NCBI RefSeq assembly: GCF_003710815.1
Contig: NZ_RHHP01000001.1
Span: 558,001 to 622,000, forward strand
DNA: 64,000 nucleotides
Reading direction: 5' to 3'
Source: Brevibacillus centrosporus
GTDB taxonomy: Bacteria > Bacillota > Bacilli > Brevibacillales > Brevibacillaceae
The notes below the pieces were generated by a model. The model was not told the origin of the DNA. It saw only the letters and a program-made list of their open reading frames with translations, and did no database searches. The position numbers and the translations under genes are program-made. Shown here piece by piece: positions 16,341 through 24,204 of this stretch. The stretch's first letter is position 1, and every line of letters begins with the position of its first letter.

Positions 16341-17933
16341 TCAATTGACCAGTTTGCCTTTTTCCTGCCAGAATGGCTGTCTGAGCTCGACTTTTCGTAT
16401 TTTACCCGAGGCGGTCTTCGGAAGTTCATTTACGATGCTGAAGCCTTTTGGGCATTTGAAGGCAGCCATCTTCTCCCGGCAAAAACGATCCAACTCGTCG
16501 CCATCGAGAATGGTCCCTGGCCTAAGGACAACGATAGCGTACGGGACTTCCCCCCATTTTTCATGTGGCACAGAAATAACCGCCGCTTCCAATATTCCCG
16601 GATGCTCGTACAGCAAACCTTCCACCTCGATGGAGGAAATGTTCTCCCCTCCACTGATGATAATATCCTTTTTACGGTCGACGATATCGATGTAGCCTTC
16701 TGCGTCAACCGTCGCCATGTCACCCGTATGGTACCAGCCGTTCACGATCGCGGCGGCCGTTGCCTCGGACTGCTTCCAATAGCCCTCCATGACCATGTTC
16801 CCTCGTGCGATAACCTCCCCGATACTCTCTCCGTCTTTGGGCACATCCCGATCCTCATCGTCCACGACACGAATCTCTACATTATGCATGGGAATCCCGG
16901 CCTTTGCTTTCATGCGGAAACGCTTTTCCTCGCTCTCTTGGAGCAAGTGATGCTTGATCGGAGATACGGTGATCAGAGGAGCACATTCTGTCATTCCGTA
17001 GACCTGCAAAAACTCCCAACCCAGCTGCTGTTCAACCGTACGTACAAAAGCTGTAGGCGGAGCTGAGCCAGCGATGACTACTCGCATCGGTCCAGTGGTT
17101 TTGTCTTCCACAAAGCGTGGTTCATTGATCAGCATGTTCAGGACGGTCGGAGCCATGCAGGCCACCGTCACTCCTTCTTTTTTCATCAGGGAGTGGATCA
17201 GCGGCGGATCAATCTTGCGCAGCATGACGTGCTTGGCCCCTACTGCGGTAAACGAAAAGGGAGTTCCCCACCCGTTCACATGAAAGATCGGCAGCGTATG
17301 CAAAAGAACATCACTATCATTTGCCCCTAGATGGAACATCGTATTCTGCATATTGAAGTACAGCGTCCGGTGCGAGTGCATGACCCCTTTTGGCTTGCCA
17401 GTCGTGCCACTGGTGTAGAGGATCGTGGCGAGATCGGTTTCTGCGATTTCGTTTATGCACGGCTCTGTGCTCTCTGCGGCGAGCAGGTCTGAATAAGACT
17501 CCCACCCATCACGTGTGGCTGGTCGTCCATCTACAGGCATGACTACGAAGGAAGTCACGGTCGTTAGCGACTCAACAATCGGCTCCACCAGCGGAATAAG
17601 CTCATCGTCTGCAAAAAACAGCTTCGCCTCTGCATGCTCGATGATGTACAAATAGTCGTGTGGCAGCAGTCTGGTATTTAAGGGAACGACAACCGCCCCG
17701 AGTTGAAAGCAAGCATAAAACAGCTGCAGCATCGCCGCTGTATTGGGAGATAGAACCGCTACGCGATCCCCCTTCTCCACGCCCATCCGTGTCATGACAC
17801 GGGCAAGCTGATGCACTTCCTCCTGAAATTGCCGATACGTCCAGCTGCGCTCGCCTTCTATGACCGATTCTACCTCCGGGTAAAGCAGGGCGGCACGGCG
17901 CAAGGTATCATCCATCCGCAAAGCAACATGCAT
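16341..17933 (-). CDS. Fatty acyl-CoA synthetase (AMP-binding enzyme)
   Basis: A 530-aa ANL-superfamily ligase that would activate a fatty or related acid through acyl-AMP to acyl-CoA. Visible motifs are the phosphate loop ILYTSGTTGKPKGVMHSHR, QVYGMTECAP, GWYHTGDMATVDAEGYIDIV, DRKKDIIISGGENIS and the C-terminal PKTASGKIRK with the adenylation lysine. The start at 17933 follows AAGGGA with 9 nt spacing; an ATG 18 bp upstream has no ribosome site. It is monocistronic, flanked by terminators. The chain length of the substrate cannot be read. Confidence 0.9.
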   Translation of the reverse strand: MHVALRMDDTLRRAALLYPEVESVIEGERSWTYRQFQEEVHQLARVMTRMGVEKGDRVAVLSPNTAAMLQLFYACFQLGAVVVPLNTRLLPHDYLYIIEHAEAKLFFADDELIPLVEPIVESLTTVTSFVVMPVDGRPATRDGWESYSDLLAAESTEPCINEIAETDLATILYTSGTTGKPKGVMHSHRTLYFNMQNTMFHLGANDSDVLLHTLPIFHVNGWGTPFSFTAVGAKHVMLRKIDPPLIHSLMKKEGVTVACMAPTVLNMLINEPRFVEDKTTGPMRVVIAGSAPPTAFVRTVEQQLGWEFLQVYGMTECAPLITVSPIKHHLLQESEEKRFRMKAKAGIPMHNVEIRVVDDEDRDVPKDGESIGEVIARGNMVMEGYWKQSEATAAAIVNGWYHTGDMATVDAEGYIDIVDRKKDIIISGGENISSIEVEGLLYEHPGILEAAVISVPHEKWGEVPYAIVVLRPGTILDGDELDRFCREKMAAFKCPKGFSIVNELPKTASGKIRKVELRQPFWQEKGKLVN

Positions 17934-18031
17934 AAGTATCGATCCCTTCATTTGGTACTTTACCCATAGACTAGCAAGCCATCTGGATAAAAGTCAATTC
18001 ACTTTTCTGAATTAACAGATAATATATTCCA

Positions 18032-18073
18032 TAAAAAGACACGTCACGGATTCACTCGCCTGTAACGTGTCTT
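18032..18073 (-). terminator. Terminator of the PspA/DUF350/DUF4178/DUF4247 group
   Basis: On the minus strand AAGACACGTTAC and its partner GTGACGTGTCTT form a long stem with one mismatch region, followed by TTTTAT. It lies right after the DUF4247 stop. Confidence 0.8.
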
Positions 18074-18081
18074 CTCTGTTT

Positions 18082-18876
18082 CTATCTCCGTTTCGTGATC
18101 CGTCCAAATCCACCCGTTTTCGTACGCGGGGGTGAATTGCTCTTCGGGGAAGAAAAGATAGAAGAGCGCTTAGGTGCGACGGAGCTGCTGGAGCTCGATG
18201 AAGAGCTGCTGGAGTTTCGGATAATTTTACCTGAACTGCTTTTCGACGGCTCGACTTGCTTCTTGAGGATATTTCCGTCAGACCCAACCGAGGAATCTGA
18301 ATTTTTCGCGGTGCTTCCCCGCTTGATGATGCTTCCTTTGCCAGAAGTCGTGACTGGTGGAGCTGCTTTTTTCTCTTCGGCTGTTGGTACGTGATACGTT
18401 CCAGATGGCTTGTAGATATCCTTGCTCGAATAGCCTCGATAGCTGCCCTTATAGCTCTTTTTGTGCCCATCGAACAGATCATCGAGGACGCTGGCTAAAA
18501 TGTAGCCCTGCAAGAAAGAAGAATCGTAGTTGTTGCGCACGTATTCCTTCGTATCAATCTCAATCAGCGTATCGGATGGCTTCGCTGCATCCTGCTGAAG
18601 GTGATAGACTTCATTCGGGTAAATGAGGAACATGTGCTGCGAGTCTTCTTTGGATATTTCATCCGGCGTATTTTGATCGGCAAGCTCTTTCGCCACTACC
18701 GGTACCGACTTGTTTTCTGCACGATAGACGCGCGAAGTTTGTCCCTGGTCCTTGGAGGATACCGATTCAAGCGGGTACGTGTCTCCTACGGACGGACTTC
18801 CACACCCGGCAAGCGTAAGCAGGAACAAGGCGGGAAGCAGCATGAGCTTGATTGATTTCATCCATTTTTGTGGCAT
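18082..18876 (-). CDS. DUF4247 lipoprotein with poly-serine linker
   Basis: A 264-aa lipoprotein. A signal peptide with the lipobox LAGC (Cys at about 25) is followed by a DUF4247-type region to about residue 150 (HMFLIYPNEVYHLQQD, SFLQGYILASVLDDLF). The tail is low-complexity and basic, with a ten-serine run, many SS-S-K phrases and the end GGFGRITKRR. The ATG at 18876 follows AAGGAGG. It is the last gene of the DUF350-DUF4178-DUF4247 group, whose families recur beside PspA. The exposed tail may reach into the wall. Confidence 0.82.
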   Translation of the reverse strand: MPQKWMKSIKLMLLPALFLLTLAGCGSPSVGDTYPLESVSSKDQGQTSRVYRAENKSVPVVAKELADQNTPDEISKEDSQHMFLIYPNEVYHLQQDAAKPSDTLIEIDTKEYVRNNYDSSFLQGYILASVLDDLFDGHKKSYKGSYRGYSSKDIYKPSGTYHVPTAEEKKAAPPVTTSGKGSIIKRGSTAKNSDSSVGSDGNILKKQVEPSKSSSGKIIRNSSSSSSSSSSSVAPKRSSIFSSPKSNSPPRTKTGGFGRITKRR

Positions 18877-18888
18877 TCCCACACCTCC

Positions 18889-19395
18889 TTACGTCCCGCG
18901 TAAGACCTGCACGTCCGCTGGAAGAACGGGCTCTCCCTCGTACAGCATAAACCTGCCGTCCTGCCATTCAATCCGCAGCAGTTGACGTCCATCTGATTGA
19001 AATTGCCAGATGTACTGCTCTCCGGAAGCCTGGAACGGCGTTTTCCCTACGACATTGATCCTGCCCGTATACTGCTCCTCCAAGTGATAGCTGATGTCGT
19101 CCATTTCAATGGTACTCGGCACTTCCTCTACCGATTCCAGGCGGCCATCAATGACACTGTAGAGGTGGAAAATAGTGCGCTCCCGCTCTTCGATATACAG
19201 GTAGCGAATGGTGTTTCCGTCTTGCAGGGTGAGCATCGTTGCCTTGCGACTGTGATTTTGCGCTTTTCCCGTCACCTGGTAGGTCACGAGCGATACTTCG
19301 ACCACATCTGACGGCCCCACTGTCAGGATGCTTTTTTCCTGCACGGGCGGCTCAGGCTTGGCGAATATATTTTGAATCCGTTTGAACAAACTCAT
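18889..19395 (-). CDS. DUF4178 domain protein
   Basis: A 168-aa protein, mainly beta-strand, of the DUF4178 type: LTVGPSDVVEVSLVTYQVTG near the start, then LQDGNTIRYLYIEERERTIF and EEQYTGRINVVGK. It has no signal peptide or membrane segment. The start at 19395 follows GGAGGGAG. It lies 12 bp before the DUF4247 gene and 24 bp after DUF350, so the three are probably cotranscribed. The biochemical function is unknown; the association with PspA suggests an envelope-stress role. Confidence 0.82.
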   Translation of the reverse strand: MSLFKRIQNIFAKPEPPVQEKSILTVGPSDVVEVSLVTYQVTGKAQNHSRKATMLTLQDGNTIRYLYIEERERTIFHLYSVIDGRLESVEEVPSTIEMDDISYHLEEQYTGRINVVGKTPFQASGEQYIWQFQSDGRQLLRIEWQDGRFMLYEGEPVLPADVQVLRGT

Positions 19396-19419
19396 GGTCG
19401 TACTCCCTCCTGCCTGAAA

Positions 19420-19824
19420 TTACAGGCATGCTGCCAGGATCAGGGCACCCACGATATGGAAGGCCCCTGCGAGCAGTGCATGTGCCACTTTTCCTTGCTT
19501 GACCCCTTCCTCCAGATCGAATCCTGCCCCGATGCGAAACACGATTTCCACGATCCTCTCCAAAAGGAACAAAATGATGAATGATACCACAGATGCCAGC
19601 AAGGCGGTCCACAAGTCATTGGAGTTGAGAATCGATTGAGACAAGATATATCCTTGCGCAAACAGCTTCATCACAAAGCGGGTCGTCACTGCGATATTTC
19701 CGTTTTTCATCTCGGTCATATCCTTGTACTTTGTAAACAAGGAATCGACCCACATCAGCACAAACAGCAAGATCGCTCCTGCGCCCGTCCATACCAGCAT
19801 GGCTAATACTTCTACCCACGTCAC
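19420..19824 (-). CDS. DUF350 membrane protein, GTG start
   Basis: A 134-aa protein with about four transmembrane helices (residues 6-26, 45-65, 72-92 and 112-133) and the small-residue-rich pattern of DUF350 (YshE/YjfL-like) proteins. The GTG at 19824 sits after GGGGGGAATG; the nearer ATG is out of frame. It follows pspA, but a hairpin with a T-run lies between them, so it may be expressed only by read-through or from a weak separate promoter. Confidence 0.82.
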   Translation of the reverse strand: MTWVEVLAMLVWTGAGAILLFVLMWVDSLFTKYKDMTEMKNGNIAVTTRFVMKLFAQGYILSQSILNSNDLWTALLASVVSFIILFLLERIVEIVFRIGAGFDLEEGVKQGKVAHALLAGAFHIVGALILAACL

Positions 19825-19891
19825 CGTGTCATTCCCCCCACATAAACAATCCGTTTCTTCAATCGTCGTCTTTTTCGAGCCAACCTTGGAG

Positions 19892-19926
19892 AAAAAAAGG
19901 GGGAACCGCTAAGAGCGGCTTACCCC
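19892..19926 (-). terminator. Terminator between pspA and DUF350
   Basis: On the minus strand GGGGTAAGCCGC and GCGGTTCCCCC pair around TCTTA and are followed by TTTTTT. The stem includes the pspA stop codon. It would limit transcription into the next three genes. Confidence 0.8.
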
Positions 19927-20585
19927 TCGTATTTTTTCATCAACGCTGCGAGTTCGTCCTCGACCTGCTGATCCTTGTTCAGCTCCGCAATTTCCTCATC
20001 CAAGGATTTGCCTTTTTTGTAGATTTCTCCACTGGCCTCTGCCTCTGCCTCGAGCTGCAGCGCTTTGTCTTCCATGCGTTTGAGGCCTGACATCGCAGAG
20101 TTGGAATCGAAGCCTGCCATCGCCTGGTTGATGGTCTTTTGGGCTTTTGCTGCATTCACGCGAGCAACCAGCGTCTCGCGTTTGTTTTTAAGCTCAGTCA
20201 CCTGTTTCTTCATCTCAGCCAGCTTGTCGCGCAACGCATCAGCTGCTGCCTTGTTTTTCTCGTAAGCATCCTTGTATTCGTTCATTTTTTGCTCAGTTGT
20301 TTTTTTCTCTTCCAGCGCTCGGCGTGCCAGCTCGATATTCTTCGCCTGAGCGGCGATGTGCGCCTGTTCGTCGCGCTTTTTCACCAAAGCTTCCTGCTCT
20401 TCATACAGCACCTTGAATTTCTTTTCCAGAGCAATTTGGGCTGCGACCGCTTTTTCTGCCTCTTCCAGGTCTTCCTGCATATCACGCAGATATTGGTCGG
20501 TCATTTTAATGGGATCTTCTGCCTTTTCGATGAGGGCATACAGATTGGACATCGTCAAATCACGCAGTCTTTTAAAAATGGACAT
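19920..20585 (-). CDS. pspA: PspA/IM30 family envelope-stress protein
   Basis: A 221-aa, almost wholly helical protein of the PspA/Vipp1/LiaH family, which oligomerises on damaged cytoplasmic membrane. It starts MSIFKRLRDLTMSNLYALIE with the amphipathic helix that binds membrane, then EDPIKMTDQYLRDMQEDL and long coiled coil (residues of about 30-185). I chose the ATG at 20585, which has GAAGGAGG upstream; the earlier in-frame ATG would add 30 unrelated residues. A SigW-type promoter lies about 75 nt upstream. Confidence 0.95.
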   Translation of the reverse strand: MSIFKRLRDLTMSNLYALIEKAEDPIKMTDQYLRDMQEDLEEAEKAVAAQIALEKKFKVLYEEQEALVKKRDEQAHIAAQAKNIELARRALEEKKTTEQKMNEYKDAYEKNKAAADALRDKLAEMKKQVTELKNKRETLVARVNAAKAQKTINQAMAGFDSNSAMSGLKRMEDKALQLEAEAEASGEIYKKGKSLDEEIAELNKDQQVEDELAALMKKYEG

Positions 20586-20659
20586 GGTATTTCCTCCTTC
20601 AGTACCTTCACTGGATAGTACGGCTATTGTCGGTAGCCGAACTTCTCTATACATGTATC

Positions 20660-20685
20660 TACGATAGTTATTCAAGTAAGTTTCA
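20660..20685 (-). promoter_or_regulatory. SigW-type ECF promoter of pspA
   Basis: TGAAAC (20680-20685) and CGTA (20660-20663) are separated by 16 nt on the minus strand. This fits the SigW consensus (TGAAAC, 16-17 nt, CGTA) fully. In Bacillus subtilis pspA belongs to the SigW regulon, which supports the assignment. Confidence 0.82.
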
Positions 20686-20736
20686 AGATTGCACGCTCAA
20701 AATAGAAAAATACTTTGGCAACAGACCCACCTGCTG

Positions 20737-22887
20737 TCATTCCCGGTGGACCTTTGCCTTTTTCTCCTGCTCATCCCAGATCAGATAGGCATCAAATTTG
20801 TCTTTGCCCTTCTGAAAGCCCTTGATCAAATTACTCTTGCCGGTTTCCATCACTTTTTTGATCATGGCGGCAGAGATTTTCTTACCCATGATCGTTTTGG
20901 AGACGGTCACACTGCATTGGCTCTTCTTGTAATTGGCACAGCCGTAAAAATCGCCTTTGTCGACGAGATCGCCGCCGCACGCTTTGCAGGTAGCCACTTT
21001 CGAGCCCAGGGTAAACTTGGAGGCTTGCTTGGGCATCGAGGATACGTCGTAGCTCTCCAGCTTCCACTCGCGAGACTGCTCCACGGCATCCTCAACGATT
21101 TTGTGGGACAGCTTGCGGACCTGCTCCATGAAAGCTTGCGCGGACGCCTCCCCTTGACCGATCTGGCCAAGTCTTTGTTCCCAGCGAGCCGTCATCTCCG
21201 GTGAAGCCAAAATCTTGTCGCCAATGACATCGATGAGAAGCGTGCCTTTTTGGGTGGCAAACACTTGGTTTTTGCGCACCTCGATGTATTTGCGTTCTTT
21301 GAGCATGTTGATGATCCCTGCACGCGTAGCTTCCGTACCGAGTCCCTCTGTCTTCATCAGGACTTTTTCCAGCTCCTGATTGTCCAGATGCTTGCCGGCT
21401 GTTTTCATCAGCGTAATCAACTGGCCTTCCGTGTAGCGCTTGGGCGGCTGGGTCTTGCTTTCCTTTGCTTCGACCTTGCATACCTTTCCCGTATCACCTT
21501 TTGCCAGAGGTGGCAGGATCGACTCTTTGTCTTCTTTATCCTCATCAAAGAGTACTTCCCGCCAGCCAGCGCGGATCTGCACCTTCCCTTTGCTGATAAA
21601 AACGGCTCGTCCATCGACCAAAGTCGTCAGCGTTGTGTAGTCAAACAAGGCGCTTTCATAGTGAGCAGCGATGAGGCGACGGGCGACGAGGTCGTATATT
21701 TTCCGCTCGTCATCCGGCAGCCTGGAAATATTCGGCACCTGCTCTGTCGGGATGATGGCATAGTGGTCCGTGACCTTTTTCTGGTTGACGTAGCGACGAT
21801 CCTGCGCGATTGATGTCTTTGGTGTCGGAAAGCTAGCCTGGTAATCCGGCTGCTTGGACAGCTTGGACAAGATTTCCGGAAACGTCTTGGCTTCCTCTGC
21901 TGTGACGAAAGCGGAGTCCGAGCGAGGATACGACAGCATGCCTTTCACGTACAGCTTTTGCGCGATCTCGAGAGTCTTTTGCGGCGAGTATTTAAACAGC
22001 TTGTTCGCAGTTGCCTGCAGCGAGGAGAGATTGAATAAATAAGGCGGCAAAAATTCCTTTCGCTCGGTCTCAACCTCATGCACCTGAGCAGGCTTGTCCT
22101 TGCAAAAAGCAGCGATCCGCTCAGCCAATGCCGGATCGTTGATGCGCGATTCCCCCTCGTTGTGCCAGACCCCATCATAGCGCTTCTTGTCCACTTCAAA
22201 GGTGGCCTTTACCTCCCAGAACGGCTCTGGCTTAAAGGAGGCGATTTCCTTCTCTCGCTTGACAACCAATGCCAAGGTGGGAGTCTGTACGCGGCCCGCT
22301 GAGAACACATCGCTGATCCCTTTTTGCTTCAACAAAATGGTGTAGACTCGTGAAGCATTCATCCCGACGAGCCAATCCGCACAGGAGCGGCTGTAGGCTT
22401 CGTAATACAGATTGCGGGTCTCTGTCTCATCGAGCAGCGATTCAAATCCCGCCGTCACTGCCTTTTCCGTCAAAGATGAGATCCACAGGCGTTTCATCGG
22501 TTTATGGACACCGCTCTGCTCCACGATCGTCCGAATGATCAGCTCTCCCTCACGCCCGGCATCGCCCGCGTGAATGATGCCTTTTACTTCGGAGCGCCTG
22601 AGCAGCTGCTTGATGATCCCGAACTGCTTGGCTTTGGAGCCCATCACCTGATGGCGAAAGGATTCCGGGATGAGCGGAAGCGTTTGGATCGACCATTTTT
22701 TCCAAGCCGGATTGTACGCCTCCGGTGGAACCAGCTCACAGATGTGTCCGACTGCCCAAGTGAAAAAGGCGCCTTTCGGAAAAAGCCGGTTTGGATGCAC
22801 TTCGAGATAGCCCTGTTGTTTTCTATGTGGAAACGGACTGGCGAGCTTCATCGCCTGGTCCGGTTTTTCTGCAATGACGACTTTCAT
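20737..22887 (-). CDS. topB: DNA topoisomerase III (type IA)
   Basis: A 716-aa type IA topoisomerase that relaxes and decatenates DNA through a single-strand break. The N-terminal Toprim domain begins MKVVIAEKPDQAMKLA and contains DAGREGE (about 109-115). The active-site tyrosine is Y320 in LSYPRSDS. The C-terminus holds a Cys4-like zinc finger, CKACGGDL with CANYKKSQC. The ATG at 22887 follows AGGAAG; 17 extra codons of the open frame upstream carry no homology. It stands alone, between the DUF2515 gene and the pspA promoter. Confidence 0.95.
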   Translation of the reverse strand: MKVVIAEKPDQAMKLASPFPHRKQQGYLEVHPNRLFPKGAFFTWAVGHICELVPPEAYNPAWKKWSIQTLPLIPESFRHQVMGSKAKQFGIIKQLLRRSEVKGIIHAGDAGREGELIIRTIVEQSGVHKPMKRLWISSLTEKAVTAGFESLLDETETRNLYYEAYSRSCADWLVGMNASRVYTILLKQKGISDVFSAGRVQTPTLALVVKREKEIASFKPEPFWEVKATFEVDKKRYDGVWHNEGESRINDPALAERIAAFCKDKPAQVHEVETERKEFLPPYLFNLSSLQATANKLFKYSPQKTLEIAQKLYVKGMLSYPRSDSAFVTAEEAKTFPEILSKLSKQPDYQASFPTPKTSIAQDRRYVNQKKVTDHYAIIPTEQVPNISRLPDDERKIYDLVARRLIAAHYESALFDYTTLTTLVDGRAVFISKGKVQIRAGWREVLFDEDKEDKESILPPLAKGDTGKVCKVEAKESKTQPPKRYTEGQLITLMKTAGKHLDNQELEKVLMKTEGLGTEATRAGIINMLKERKYIEVRKNQVFATQKGTLLIDVIGDKILASPEMTARWEQRLGQIGQGEASAQAFMEQVRKLSHKIVEDAVEQSREWKLESYDVSSMPKQASKFTLGSKVATCKACGGDLVDKGDFYGCANYKKSQCSVTVSKTIMGKKISAAMIKKVMETGKSNLIKGFQKGKDKFDAYLIWDEQEKKAKVHRE

Positions 22888-23011
22888 AAACTTCCTACTC
22901 CCTACTGTTGCAAGTATTTCTGTGATTGCGGTGGTCACAAAACATTCGTTCCCTTTCCTATTTTACTACAACACTCGCCGAAAGAAGAGGAAATCATTTC
23001 CTTATCCTTGC

Positions 23012-24154
23012 TTATGTGCCAAAGATTTTTCCCCGTGCGATGACCGCAAGCTCTATTTTTTCCAGCGTGCGGCAGTAGACTTCGCTCATGGATACCTGCT
23101 CTTCTTCTGGCTGAGACGGCAATCGCAGCAAAGAGAGGACATCACGGCTTTGGTACCAGTCCTTCTCCTTTGGCTCAGCGTGTTCAACCTGCTTCCATGC
23201 CTGCTGTAGCTGGGGAGAGTAGAGCGGGCTCATTTTGCTCCTCAGCTGGCAGTTTTCCACCCTTCTCTGATGCGGCTTGCCTGGAAGTCCCTCCTTTATA
23301 TCGTGAAACAGATGCGGCCAGAAGTCTTTTCTCGATCCTGTGTGAGGCTGCCTGGACGCCCAAGCAAGAACAGACGCGAGATTCTTTTCTTCACGAAACA
23401 AAAGGACATACAATCGCTTGCCCAGCGATATGCGTTCAAGCAATGACGCGAAATGCGACACACTTTCTCCAACCAATCGCAGCGGCCTTTTGTCTCCTTG
23501 GCACGGAAACAGTATTTGGTTGAGAGAAAGCAGCTCCTGAAAGGTAAAGGGCAGCGTGTCGAGAACCGTTATTTTGTAAGACTCGTTCTGCATGACCTGC
23601 ACCTCTAAATGCTGCTGCTCGTTTACGATCAGACCAGCTGCCAGAAGCTCACAGTCTCCTGCTTTCCAGAAGTGATTCCAGAGAGCTTGGGTAAACACAG
23701 AGACCTGGAATTGCGGTAAGAGGTGAAAAAGGTTGGTCTGTCTGCGCACACTTTCTTCATACAGTAACAACTGAGGGTAAACGTCTCGAAAAATCAGCCA
23801 GTTTCCGCGCTCGAGAAAGAAAAAATAGTCTCTCTGTTCTCTGACCGAAAGCAAACGCGGGAGCAGCTCCCCGCTTAAATCCGTCATGCTCCAGCCTGCG
23901 TTTCTGGAAACCAGATGAGCCAAGAGCGCCCAGTGAATCTCGCTATGCTTCTGGTAATAGTCCAGGTACGCGCGGGTTCTTTCGACATTGTCCACGTTTC
24001 GCACGTTTGTCTGCTCCCATATGTCCCTCACTAGCTGTTTTTCACTGGCGGACAGGTCAGCGGCTTTTGACATGTCCTTTTTTCTGGCGATGACCTGTTT
24101 GATTTCTTTGGCAAGGGACAAAAGAGGTGGATCGACCATCCAAGACCAGTTCAA
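23012..24154 (-). CDS. DUF2515 family protein (YppC-like), TTG start
   Basis: A 380-aa protein resembling the DUF2515/YppC family, with regions such as DIWEQTNVRNVDNVERTRAYLDYYQKHSEI broken by short linkers, a Trp- and Phe-rich centre (FFFLERGNWLIFRDVYPQLLLYE) and a final CRTLEKIELAVIA. No enzyme motif or signal peptide is visible and the function is unknown. I place the start at the TTG at 24154, which is 6 nt after AGGAGGG; upstream codons would overlap the divergent cyclase gene. Its start lies only 50 bp from that gene's start. Confidence 0.78.
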   Translation of the reverse strand: MNWSWMVDPPLLSLAKEIKQVIARKKDMSKAADLSASEKQLVRDIWEQTNVRNVDNVERTRAYLDYYQKHSEIHWALLAHLVSRNAGWSMTDLSGELLPRLLSVREQRDYFFFLERGNWLIFRDVYPQLLLYEESVRRQTNLFHLLPQFQVSVFTQALWNHFWKAGDCELLAAGLIVNEQQHLEVQVMQNESYKITVLDTLPFTFQELLSLNQILFPCQGDKRPLRLVGESVSHFASLLERISLGKRLYVLLFREEKNLASVLAWASRQPHTGSRKDFWPHLFHDIKEGLPGKPHQRRVENCQLRSKMSPLYSPQLQQAWKQVEHAEPKEKDWYQSRDVLSLLRLPSQPEEEQVSMSEVYCRTLEKIELAVIARGKIFGT

Positions 24155-24204
24155 AGCAGTCCCTCCTCTCTCCTCATGTCCCCAAGCATCTGGAGGTGAA
24201 ACAG

